Assembly: GCA_945874735.1 (NCBI GenBank)
Contig: CAMCHI010000015.1
Coordinates: 1 to 33,542, forward strand
From: an uncultured Arcanobacterium sp.
GTDB lineage: Bacteria; Actinomycetota; Actinomycetes; Actinomycetales; Actinomycetaceae
DNA: 33,542 bases
Direction of reading: 5' to 3'
Numbering within the stretch: the stretch's first letter is position 1; every line of letters begins with the position of its first letter. Made by a program: the position numbers and the translations under genes. The notes below the pieces were generated by a model that saw only the letters and a program-made list of their open reading frames with translations, made no database searches and was not told the origin of the DNA. Positions 26,989-33,542 of the stretch are shown one piece after another.

Positions 26989-27735
26989 ATGATGAAAAAA
27001 ACATATCGCGATCAAGGTATTGTACTGCGCACTCATGATTTAGGAGAAGCAGATCGGATTATTACCCTTTTTACCCGCAATCATGGAAAAGTGCGTGCAG
27101 TAGCTAAAGGAGTGCGAAAAACTAAATCTCGCTATGGGGCGCGTTTAGAACCGTTTTCTTATATTGACGTGCAACTTTACCAAGGCCGGAATTTAGATGT
27201 AGTTTCGCAGGTAGAGAGTATTACTCCTTATCACAAAGCGATAATTACTAACTATGAAGTGTATGCAGCAGCCAGCGGTATTTTAGAAACTGCTAATAGA
27301 TTGTTGGTGGTAGAAAAAGAAGCAGATCTAGGGCATTTTGTGCTACTGCATGGTGCTTTGCACGCTATTGCAGTGGGGGCTCATCACCCAGAATTAATTT
27401 TATATTCGTATATTTTACGAGCAATGAGTTATGCAGGTTGGCAGTTAGCGATTAACGAGTGTGCAGTGTGTGGGGCAGAATCTAGGCAGTTAGCGCTCAA
27501 TCTGGAATTAGGTGGGACGGTTTGTGAAAGTTGTAGTCCCTTATCTACTTCATTTTTAGCGCCGGAAACGCGAGAGTTATTAGCGGCTTTGAGCGTGGGA
27601 AATTGGGAAGTAGCGGATAAGTCCAGTGTAAAAGCACGTAAGAATATAGGAGCTTTAGTTACTGCCTACTTGCATTGGCATTTAGAGCAGCAGTTACAGT
27701 CGATAAAGGTAATCAATAGTAAACTATTATCATGA
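26989..27735 (+). CDS. recO: DNA repair protein RecO
   Basis: Recombination mediator that anneals single strands and loads RecA with RecF/RecR. About 248 residues: an N-terminal OB fold (YRDQGIVLRTHDLGEADRII, GKVRAVAKGVRKTKSRYG, VSQVESI) and a helical part with a zinc site of four cysteines (CAVC and CESC). The frame is open back to a TTG at 26932, but those residues do not look like RecO. Two adjacent ATGs (26989, 26992) are the sensible starts. Neither has a Shine-Dalgarno; TACGAT (26979-26984) is spaced like a leaderless -10 before 26992. The stop overlaps uppS by ATGA. Confidence 0.9.
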   Translation: MMKKTYRDQGIVLRTHDLGEADRIITLFTRNHGKVRAVAKGVRKTKSRYGARLEPFSYIDVQLYQGRNLDVVSQVESITPYHKAIITNYEVYAAASGILETANRLLVVEKEADLGHFVLLHGALHAIAVGAHHPELILYSYILRAMSYAGWQLAINECAVCGAESRQLALNLELGGTVCESCSPLSTSFLAPETRELLAALSVGNWEVADKSSVKARKNIGALVTAYLHWHLEQQLQSIKVINSKLLS

Positions 27736-28565
27736 GCAAGGCATATCCCGCGGTGAATGAGAAAGAATTAACCCTGGCTACTGATTCTGGTACGGATTTT
27801 TTAGTGCCACCTAGACATTTAGCAATAGTGATGGATGGGAACGGGCGCTGGGCTAATAGTCGTGGTTTACCGCGCACTGAGGGGCATAAAGCCGGGGAAA
27901 TCTCTTTAATGGAAATTATTGAGGGGTGTGTAGAGTTAGGGGTAGAGGTTTTATCGGTATATGCGTTTTCTACTGAAAACTGGCGTCGCTCTCCTAAAGA
28001 AGTTGCTTTCTTAATGAATTATTCACGCACAGTGATTAGAAAGCGGTGTGCAGAAATGGACGCCCTAGGAGTGCGAGTAGTGTGGTCGGGACGCCGTCCA
28101 AAATTATGGAAAAGCGTGATTAAAGAGTTAGAACGAGCAGCGGAAATTACACGCAATAATTCTAAATTAATACTGAATTTTTGTATGAACTATGGCGGGC
28201 AAGCAGAAATTGCGGATGCAGTACAAATAATTGCGCAGAAAGTAGCTGAGGGAAAGCTACGGGCTTCACATATTACTCCTGCTACTATCGCTAAGCATTT
28301 ATATCAGCCGCAACTCCCGCCGGTGGATTTATTTATTCGTACCGGTGGAGAACAACGCACTTCTAATTTTTTGTTGTGGCAGGCTAGCTACGCAGAATTT
28401 ATGTTTGTCGATACGCCGTGGCCTGAGTTTGACCGTCACGTTTTACAGCAGTGTATTGCGCAGTTTAATGGGCGGGAGCGTCGATTTGGGACGGCCATAG
28501 ATCAAGTGGAAGCACTAGAAACAGTAGCAGTAGAGGCAGAAGTGCCAGACCAAATGGCAATTTAG
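27732..28565 (+). CDS. uppS: Isoprenyl transferase (undecaprenyl diphosphate synthase type)
   Basis: cis-Prenyltransferase that makes the long polyprenyl diphosphate carrier for peptidoglycan and surface glycans. The 277 residues have VMDGNGRWA (33-41, catalytic Asp 35), GHKAG, YAFSTENW, and the C-terminal RTGGEQRTSNFLLWQASYAE and FNGRERRFG. The chain length of the product cannot be told from sequence. The ATG overlaps the recO stop (ATGA), so translation is coupled. The gene converges on the VIT-type gene; a weak shared stem (28617-28623 with 28638-28644) lies between. Confidence 0.94.
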   Translation: MSKAYPAVNEKELTLATDSGTDFLVPPRHLAIVMDGNGRWANSRGLPRTEGHKAGEISLMEIIEGCVELGVEVLSVYAFSTENWRRSPKEVAFLMNYSRTVIRKRCAEMDALGVRVVWSGRRPKLWKSVIKELERAAEITRNNSKLILNFCMNYGGQAEIADAVQIIAQKVAEGKLRASHITPATIAKHLYQPQLPPVDLFIRTGGEQRTSNFLLWQASYAEFMFVDTPWPEFDRHVLQQCIAQFNGRERRFGTAIDQVEALETVAVEAEVPDQMAI

Positions 28566-28642
28566 ATTAAGAGAAGTATTTAGCCGTCAATAGCCTTGGG
28601 TAGGAAAGTGTTCTAAAAAGACGGCAAAAGGCAAGCGCGTCT

Positions 28643-29359
28643 TTAGAGTATATTTTGCCCAACTAATGCGCCAATAAAATAAGTAACTCCCATCGCGATA
28701 TTTCCCCATAAAACATTGCGGATAGTGGCAGGCATGATAGGTGCTGCTCCTAGATAGGATGATACTGCGCCGGTTAAAGCTAAAGCTAATGTTACTGCTC
28801 CGAAAGTAGCAGCTACCGCAAAAGTGCTTGGGGCTAAAATAATGGCAAATAAGGGGATAATAGCGCCTAATGCGAAGGCTGCCATAGAGGCAAAAGCAGC
28901 ATGCCAAGGATTAGTTAGCTCTGCGGGGTCAATGCCTAATAAGTATTGTGCCTGTGCGTTTTGTGCATCGTATTGACTTAATTCTAAAGCTATATTTTGC
29001 GCAGTTTTTGGGCTTGCTCCTTGTTGTATAAAATGCTGTGCTAATTTGTCCTGAGCTTGCAGCGGGTGTTGGTAGATAAAATTATGTTGGGTAATTAGGG
29101 CTGCCCGTTCTGAATCACGTTGGGTGGATACGGACACGTATTCGCCAGCAGCCATAGATAAAGCCCCAGCCATTAAACCGGCAATGCCGGAAATAAGTAA
29201 AGCAGTATCACTAACGGCTGCACCAGCCACTCCAGCTACCACTCCGGCAGTAGATACGATACCGTCATTTGCTCCTAAGACTCCGGCGCGTAACCAGTTT
29301 AAGCGCGAACTAAGTAAGTCTTTTTCTCCACTGGGGATAGCTGTATCAGATGTTTTCAT
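28643..29359 (-). CDS. VIT1/CCC1-type metal transporter
   Basis: Integral membrane protein of the vacuolar iron transporter (VIT1/CCC1) family, moving Fe(II) or Mn(II) out of the cytoplasm. The 238 residues begin with the family's first helix (RLNWLRAGVLGANDGIVSTAGVVAGVAGA), the second helix with GLMAGALSMAAGEYVSVSTQRD, a cytoplasmic helical domain (about 75-145) that is the metal-binding part in the plant protein, and three more helices. The ATG at 29359 is chosen over a TTG at 29383. Its Shine-Dalgarno is badly spaced, and a TATTTT 6 bases upstream would fit a leaderless start. An IdeR/DtxR-like box lies 36 bases upstream. Confidence 0.9.
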   Translation of the reverse strand: MKTSDTAIPSGEKDLLSSRLNWLRAGVLGANDGIVSTAGVVAGVAGAAVSDTALLISGIAGLMAGALSMAAGEYVSVSTQRDSERAALITQHNFIYQHPLQAQDKLAQHFIQQGASPKTAQNIALELSQYDAQNAQAQYLLGIDPAELTNPWHAAFASMAAFALGAIIPLFAIILAPSTFAVAATFGAVTLALALTGAVSSYLGAAPIMPATIRNVLWGNIAMGVTYFIGALVGQNIL

Positions 29360-29395
29360 GCTCCAAAAATAGAAGTAATACAAAAGGAAAACTAG

Positions 29396-29414
29396 CTAGG
29401 AAAGCCTTACCTAT
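29396..29414 (-). promoter_or_regulatory. IdeR/DtxR-like metal repressor box
   Basis: Read on the minus strand, the 19 bases ATAGGTAAGGCTTTCCTAG match 16 of 19 positions of the DtxR/IdeR consensus TWAGGTWAGSCTWACCTWA, and the site is nearly palindromic. It is 36 bases upstream of the VIT-type start, so metal-dependent control of that gene is likely. Confidence 0.7.
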
Positions 29415-29696
29415 AACTGGTTAGAGAAAAAGGAAACTGCGATTTTTCAGGTTTTTTCTTGGCAAGGTGGCAAGCAGGTAGGAATTACGTGCAGAAAGTG
29501 TGACGTTATAAATAGTTGAGTGGGATAAATGTGCAGGGGAGGGAGGGGAGAAAAGGTAAGGTTAGTGATATTGAGTTAGATAAGTGAAAAATAATGCCTT
29601 AAGAGAAGGTATTAGTTATCGGATATTAGTCTTAACTATGCGGTATGGTTAAGAGAAGTAAATACCTTGGGAAAATGCAAATTGTGAAAGGGAATA
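29415..29696. other. Non-coding gap between the VIT-type gene and the acidic protein gene
   Basis: About 280 bases without a supported gene. It holds an imperfect hairpin (about 29592-29613, aatgcctt with aaggtatt) and a short inverted repeat (cttaac 29631-29636 with gttaag 29648-29653). These may belong to the promoter region of the gene at 29697. I see no clear -35/-10 pair. Confidence 0.4.
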
Positions 29697-30203
29697 ATGT
29701 CTACTACTCAGCGTTTTATTGTGCTTACTCCTTTTGTTGAAAAAACGGTAGTAGAAAAAATGCTGCAACTTTTTCAATTAAGTGCACAAGTAGTGGAACT
29801 ACCAGAAGGGATAGCAGTAGTAGCAACTCGAATTGCGCCAGAGTTTACTGACTGGGATATTGCGGAGTTATTAGGGGAAGATTCAGGGGAAGAAGCAATA
29901 GCAGACCTAGCAGCCGAAGCAATACAGGCAGCGGAAACAGCACTAGATTTAGAAGAGATATTAGCGCAAATTCCCAGTGATTATACATTGCTAGCTTTAG
30001 GAAAATACTTTTCTACTCTATCGCCATATGGGATAGTGCATATCCAAGCTGATTTAGGGAACGATATTGGGGGAGAGATTGGAGTGTCTGGTTTGGTAAA
30101 AGCTCAACAATTACAGGCCGGAAAAGTGAGTGCAGAAATTCCTGCCGGTTTATTACTTAACACTCTCTCGCAAGAGTTAGAAGATTTAGTATTAGGGAAC
30201 TAA
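29697..30203 (+). CDS. Acidic protein of unknown function
   Basis: I do not recognise this 168-residue protein. It is soluble, without signal or membrane segment, and strongly acidic, with a Glu/Asp/Ala-rich middle (about 58-100: LLGEDSGEEAIADLAAEA and onward) that should be helical. It begins with a strand-like RFIVLTPFVEKTVVEKML. The C-terminal half is less charged, with PYGIVHIQADLG. The ATG has a good aaaggga Shine-Dalgarno. It is 42 bases before an SseB-family gene and probably shares its transcript. A regulatory or partner role for SseB would be a guess from position only. Confidence 0.75.
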   Translation: MSTTQRFIVLTPFVEKTVVEKMLQLFQLSAQVVELPEGIAVVATRIAPEFTDWDIAELLGEDSGEEAIADLAAEAIQAAETALDLEEILAQIPSDYTLLALGKYFSTLSPYGIVHIQADLGNDIGGEIGVSGLVKAQQLQAGKVSAEIPAGLLLNTLSQELEDLVLGN

Positions 30204-30245
30204 TGATTGCGACGGTAAAAGTAGGGGTAAAGCAAGTGGGGAAAA

Positions 30246-31016
30246 ATGGCTGATTTAGAAAAATTATTAAGACCTAATCCTTTTGCTGGAGATACAGGAC
30301 AGCGCAGTCAAGTAGTGCTAGATGCGCTAAAAATAGAGGGCTTGAAGCGTCCTACTGCTCTATTAGCTGCTTTAGAGCGGATATTTTTGCCTATTTTCCC
30401 TCATCTGCACCCTGGGTTTACGGCAGAAGGGAAAGTAGCACATCATGAGCGGCAGCCAGACCCGTTAGCAGATGATGATGGGCTATTTCAGCCTGTTTTT
30501 CTAGGGGGAAAAATGGCAATTGAAATTTATAGTGATGCCCCCACTTTATTAGCTATGCACCCAACTGCCCGTCCAGTGCCGCTATATGTAAAAGAAGTAG
30601 CGCGTACTGCTTTAGCTCGCGGTACGGGATTGTTGGTATTGGACAGAGGAACTGCGCATGAATTATATATTGGACGTAGTGCAACTTTAGCTTTAGCCAC
30701 GGCAAATACATGGCTACCACCTTGGCAAGATGAACAAATAAAAACTCAATTACAACAGGGGTTAGAGCAGATACTGCAGAAGTTGGAAATTCTTCTCCCA
30801 GTAGAATTGCAAATACTTGCACGAGAAAACGGAGTTACTGTGCTTAATCTACATTTTGCCCCCTCTGCTAGTTTGAGATTGGGGCAGGAAGATGTGGTAG
30901 ATAGGGTGTGGTCGGTAGAGCAGATACAACGGGTGGTTACTGAGTTGTTGCGTATAATTCAAGAGCAAGAATACTTGCGATTGCGGTTAGATGCAGTGGA
31001 GTTGCAAATTAATTAA
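30246..31016 (+). CDS. SseB family protein
   Basis: Protein of 256 residues with the SseB N-terminal domain, recognised by LFQPVFLGGKMAIEIYSDAPTL, RPVPLYVKEVARTAL and GLLVLDRGTAHELYIGR (about 80-155). The second part (about 160-250) has leucine-rich helices and could be the SseB C-terminal-like domain. The biochemical role in Actinobacteria is not known. It is soluble, and the ATG follows a ggggaaaa purine stretch. Location just before infC is common in this phylum, but a 230-base gap with a structured leader separates them, so it is probably a different unit. Confidence 0.7.
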   Translation: MADLEKLLRPNPFAGDTGQRSQVVLDALKIEGLKRPTALLAALERIFLPIFPHLHPGFTAEGKVAHHERQPDPLADDDGLFQPVFLGGKMAIEIYSDAPTLLAMHPTARPVPLYVKEVARTALARGTGLLVLDRGTAHELYIGRSATLALATANTWLPPWQDEQIKTQLQQGLEQILQKLEILLPVELQILARENGVTVLNLHFAPSASLRLGQEDVVDRVWSVEQIQRVVTELLRIIQEQEYLRLRLDAVELQIN

Positions 31017-31064
31017 TAAAACAGGTGGGCAAAATCACCGAGGTAAATTAGTGGGAAAAAGGGG

Positions 31065-31070
31065 TAAAAT
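31065..31070 (+). promoter_or_regulatory. Possible -10 box for infC-rpmI-rplT
   Basis: TAAAAT just upstream of the structured infC leader; a start near 31077 would give a leader of about 174 bases. No good -35 is visible. Confidence 0.35.
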
Positions 31071-31084
31071 CTTTGAGAAATAGC

Positions 31085-31250
31085 TGGTTTACTGGTAAAG
31101 TTCTGTAACGACCGACCGGCAGATTGCCGGAACGCAAGCGGAGAAATCCCACCTGGGTTCCACAAGATTAGGAATCGGGTACTGGAAATACGGTTCATGC
31201 CGTATGCCCTCTGGACTCCGTGCGCGTCGCACTCGAAACCAAAGGGAGCA
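31085..31250 (+). promoter_or_regulatory. Structured 5' leader of infC
   Basis: A GC-rich leader in AT-rich surroundings with at least three perfect small hairpins: CCGGCA-GAT-TGCCGG (31116-31130), ATACGG-TTCATG-CCGTAT (31188-31205) and GTGCG-CGT-CGCAC (31220-31232), the last ending 10 bases before the Shine-Dalgarno. In other bacteria the infC-rpmI-rplT operon is autoregulated by L20 or IF3 through its leader. I do not recognise the known Firmicutes L20 leader here. Confidence 0.55.
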
Positions 31251-31910
31251 ATTATCAACGAGCCAAGAGTAAACGAACGCATCAATGTGCCAGAAGTGCG
31301 TCTTGTGGGCCCAGGAGGCGAACAAGTCGGCGTAGTGGCAATTGAGAATGCGCTGCGTCTTGCCGTGGAAGCTAATCTCGACTTAGTTGAGGTAGCCCCA
31401 AACGCCAAGCCGCCAGTTGTGAAACTGATGGACTATGGAAAATATAAGTATGAGGCTGCTCAGAAAGCTCGAGAAGCTCGCCGCAACCAGGTGAGCACCC
31501 AGCTTAAAGAGATTCGGATCGGATTGAAGATTGATCAACATGATTACGAAACTAAGCTCAAGCGCATCTATAAGTTTTTAGATGCAGGCGATAAGGTCAA
31601 GATCCAGTTGCGCTTCCGCGGACGTGAACAGTCGCGTCCAGAGGACGGCCTACATTTGATGGAGCGTATAGCTAATGACGCCGCAGAAAACGGCGTAGTA
31701 GAGTCAGCTCCACGTTTGGACGGTCGCGCAATGGTAATGGTACTCGCTCCAATTCGACGCAAATCTGAGGCTAAATCAGATCAGCGTCGCAGACGCGAAG
31801 CACAGCGTGCAGAACGTAAAGCGCAAGAAGCTAAGCGGGGCAATAAAGGTGTAGTGGCAGTGGAAGCAGCTACGGTTGCTCAAACTGAGGAAAGCACTGC
31901 CAGCGAGTAA
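31251..31910 (+). CDS. infC: Translation initiation factor IF-3
   Basis: IF3 keeps 30S subunits free and proofreads initiator tRNA and start codon. Homology begins at [20 protein letters not shown], so the start must be ATT (31251) or ATC (31254), both just after agggag (31243-31248). ATT gives the usual M-I-x-E-P beginning and 219 residues; ATC has better spacing. An ATG at 31197 would add a non-homologous N-terminus and is rejected. AUU/AUC starts are a known trait of infC and allow IF3 to repress itself. The protein has the N domain (to about 75), linker and C domain ([11 protein letters not shown]), plus a Lys/Arg/Glu-rich tail beyond the usual end. It leads infC-rpmI-rplT. Confidence 0.93.
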   Translation: MINEPRVNERINVPEVRLVGPGGEQVGVVAIENALRLAVEANLDLVEVAPNAKPPVVKLMDYGKYKYEAAQKAREARRNQVSTQLKEIRIGLKIDQHDYETKLKRIYKFLDAGDKVKIQLRFRGREQSRPEDGLHLMERIANDAAENGVVESAPRLDGRAMVMVLAPIRRKSEAKSDQRRRREAQRAERKAQEAKRGNKGVVAVEAATVAQTEESTASE

Positions 31911-31943
31911 GCGTTTCGAGTAAGCAGACACGAACACAGAACA

Positions 31944-31982
31944 TCTTTGCCAATGCAAAGACATATATGCTGCTAAGGCAGC
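31944..31982 (+). repeat. Two hairpins between infC and rpmI
   Basis: TCTTTGC-CAAT-GCAAAGA (31944-31961) and GCTGC-TAAG-GCAGC (31969-31982) lie in the 90-base gap before rpmI. Neither has a T tract, so they are more likely message-processing or regulatory structures than terminators. Confidence 0.55.
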
Positions 31983-32000
31983 TAGAGGGAGCATAGAAAA

Positions 32001-32195
32001 ATGCCAAAAATGAAGACCCACTCTGGTACTAAGAAGCGTTTTCGCGTAACTGGTTCGGGCAAACTTATGCGTGAACAGGCAGGTAAGCGCCACTTATTAG
32101 AGCACAAGTCCTCTCGTCGTACTCGCCGTCTATCTGCAGATCAGCCGGTAGCACGTGCAGATGTAAAGCAGATTAATCGTCTGCTTGGACGCTAA
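32001..32195 (+). CDS. rpmI: 50S ribosomal protein L35
   Basis: Small basic 50S protein of 64 residues. [20 protein letters not shown] at the start and the [14 protein letters not shown] segment are diagnostic. A gaggga Shine-Dalgarno precedes the ATG at somewhat long spacing, next to the second infC-rpmI hairpin. Middle gene of infC-rpmI-rplT. Confidence 0.97.
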   Translation: MPKMKTHSGTKKRFRVTGSGKLMREQAGKRHLLEHKSSRRTRRLSADQPVARADVKQINRLLGR

Positions 32196-32232
32196 AGACA
32201 GCTGATTAGTAACGGAAAGTAGGAATTAAAAA

Positions 32233-32613
32233 ATGGCACGCGTAAAAAATGCTATTAACGCCAAGAAGAAGCGTCGCGTAGTACTCGAACGCGCATCCGG
32301 TTACCGCGGTCAGCGTTCTCGCCTTTACCGTAAGGCAAAAGAGCAAGTAACTCACTCATTTGTATACAACTACCGCGATCGTAAGGCGCGTAAGAATGAG
32401 TTCCGTAAGCTCTGGATTGCTCGTATCAACGCTGCATCTCGCGCCAATGGTATGACTTACAACCGCTTTATGCAGGGCTTAAAGTTAGCTGGTATTGAGG
32501 TTGATCGTCGTATGCTAGCTGAGTTGGCTGTAAATGAACCAGCTGCTTTCGCTAAGCTAGTAGAAGCTGCTCGTAAGGCACTTCCAGCTGACGTAAACGC
32601 ACCAGTTGCTTAA
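32233..32613 (+). CDS. rplT: 50S ribosomal protein L20
   Basis: Early 50S assembly protein binding 23S rRNA; in several bacteria it also represses its own operon through the leader. The 126 residues begin [20 protein letters not shown], with [17 protein letters not shown] and [20 protein letters not shown], all typical. It ends the infC operon, with a strong terminator 40 bases downstream. Confidence 0.98.
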   Translation: MARVKNAINAKKKRRVVLERASGYRGQRSRLYRKAKEQVTHSFVYNYRDRKARKNEFRKLWIARINAASRANGMTYNRFMQGLKLAGIEVDRRMLAELAVNEPAAFAKLVEAARKALPADVNAPVA

Positions 32614-32653
32614 ATTTAATAACTGGTTAAACAGTTAGTATCTTAGCAATTAG

Positions 32654-32693
32654 ACGGAGTGGATAACTAGATGCTATCCACTCCGTTTACGTT
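32654..32693 (+). terminator. Rho-independent terminator after rplT
   Basis: A perfect 12-bp stem (acggagtggata, 32654-32665, with 32675-32686), a 9-base loop and a T-rich tail. The following 200 bases up to 32899 are AT-rich with no gene I can support. Confidence 0.9.
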
Positions 32694-32899
32694 TATATTA
32701 CGCAAGTATATGTAGGCAGATATGGAATCAGGTTTACTTTCTTAGGAAATGTATTCTATATGCAGATAAGATTGAATATATAGGCATAAAAATTAGCACA
32801 CCACGTAGTGCGAGTAATATGTTTGAGGTATATCTAATAAGTAGTGCTGATAGTGTTAGGTGCTTATGCTGGATAGGTGGAATAGGGTAAGGGAAAATA

Positions 32900-33542
32900 A
32901 TGCCACAAAAATTGCTAGAAACTAAAACAGGGCAGTTTAAGAAAGTTAAGGCGTTATTTTCGCGTACCAATCGGGAAAAATATCGACAGCAGATTGTGGA
33001 GGGGCCACAGGCAGTACGTGAGTTGCTTTTTCATCAACCGCAATTGGTGAAAGATGTGTATGTGGTAGCAGAAACTTTGGCATATTATCCAGAGATTGCG
33101 GCGAGATTGGAAGAAATAGCGGCTTATGTGCATATATTACCGCCACCTTTATTTGCGGAGCTTTCTGGGGATGCACAAGGAATTTTAGCGGTAGCTAATT
33201 TCGCTCCGGCTTTAGATTTACGAGCACAGCTTGCTAAGGCCAAGTTAGCGGTATTTGCTTTGCAAGCTAGTGATCCTGGTAATTTAGGCACTATTATTCG
33301 CTGTGCTGATGCTTTTGGGGCAGATGTGATGCTAGTGGGTAAAGGGTCGGTCGATTTAACTAATCCTAAAGTGATTCGTTCTACAGTGGGTTCATTGTTT
33401 CATTTGCCCACTTTAGCTGGATTATCTTTAACAGATGTAGTGTCGGCAGCTCGAGAATCTGGTTTGCAGGTGTTAGCGGCAGACGCAAGGGGGGAAGTTA
33501 GTTTAGGCTCTTCTGGTTTAGATTTATCTAAGCCTACTTTAT
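32900..33542 (+). CDS. TrmH/SpoU family RNA 2'-O-methyltransferase (partial)
   Basis: SpoU-class SPOUT enzyme methylating a ribose in rRNA or tRNA, cut by the window end after about 214 residues. The N-terminal substrate-binding part includes QIVEGPQAVRELL (about 32-44). Motif 1 is DPGNLGTIIRCADAFGAD (about 125-142) and motif 2 NPKVIRSTVGSLFHLP (about 155-170). Motif 3 would lie beyond the edge. The ATG at 32900 has aaggg 7 bases upstream. It follows rplT after a terminator, the usual place before pheST in many bacteria. The exact target is not readable from this fragment. Confidence 0.9.
   Translation, partial: MPQKLLETKTGQFKKVKALFSRTNREKYRQQIVEGPQAVRELLFHQPQLVKDVYVVAETLAYYPEIAARLEEIAAYVHILPPPLFAELSGDAQGILAVANFAPALDLRAQLAKAKLAVFALQASDPGNLGTIIRCADAFGADVMLVGKGSVDLTNPKVIRSTVGSLFHLPTLAGLSLTDVVSAARESGLQVLAADARGEVSLGSSGLDLSKPTL

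Noticed and set aside
28587-28907. A reverse open frame overlapping the VIT-type gene
   Set aside because: It is a shadow frame of the transporter with an unnatural His/Cys/Tyr-rich composition.
31141-31180. Sequence resembling a tRNA T-loop in the infC leader
   Set aside because: No acceptor or anticodon arms can be built around it; no tRNA is supported in the window.
31197-31250. An ATG at 31197 that would extend IF-3 by 18 residues
   Set aside because: The added residues lack IF-3 homology and lie in the hairpin-rich leader. The Shine-Dalgarno at 31243-31248 points to ATT/ATC.

Overview
The window is a chromosomal housekeeping segment from a low-GC member of the Actinobacteria, most like a host-associated Actinomycetaceae-type organism. 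Base composition is clearly AT-leaning; I did not compute GC. The assignment rests on gene order (comEA-comEC-holA, rpsT, lepA, hemW, a DUF3097 gene, hrcA-dnaJ, rsmE, phoH-ybeY-corC-era-recO-uppS, SseB-infC-rpmI-rplT-SpoU), a CIRCE operator in front of hrcA, an LAxTG-type sortase substrate, many GTG starts and an IdeR/DtxR-like operator. I see no transposase, phage gene, CRISPR array, tRNA or rRNA. I cannot name the species.

Layout. 1-250: GC-rich leader with homopolymer tracts. 253-897: small secreted LAxTG surface protein with a strong terminator. 1136-5821: competence/replication operon (a possible 29-codon leader ORF, comEA, comEC, holA). 5988-8954: pntA-pntB, proton-translocating transhydrogenase. 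9199-13465: a galactose block, galE forward and galK then a UGP-type pyrophosphorylase in reverse, with rpsT and its long structured leader between them. No galT is present, so galactose may enter through the pyrophosphorylase. 13704-17842: lepA, trmB (with an apparent -1 frameshift near its 3' end) and hemW. 17887-19451: an unknown membrane-anchored protein and a convergent DUF3097 gene. 19569-22071: CIRCE, hrcA, dnaJ. 22218-28565: RNA modification, ribosome maturation, repair and envelope genes (rsmE, phoH, ybeY, a CorC-like protein, era, recO, uppS), several overlapping by a few bases. 28643-29414: a VIT/CCC1-type metal transporter in reverse with an IdeR/DtxR-like box upstream. 29697-31016: an unknown acidic protein and an SseB-family protein. 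31085-32613: structured leader, infC with a non-AUG start, rpmI, rplT, terminator. 32900-end: a SpoU-family rRNA methyltransferase cut by the window edge.

Most of the window serves DNA uptake, translation and ribosome biogenesis. I found no single unambiguous new multi-gene system. The observations most worth following are regulatory: the leader ORF and 13-bp inverted repeat across the comEA start, the metal box in front of the VIT gene, the unusually structured rpsT and infC leaders, and the trmB frameshift. Starts were chosen by eye from Shine-Dalgarno sequences, conserved N-termini and spacing; structures were found by eye and not folded.
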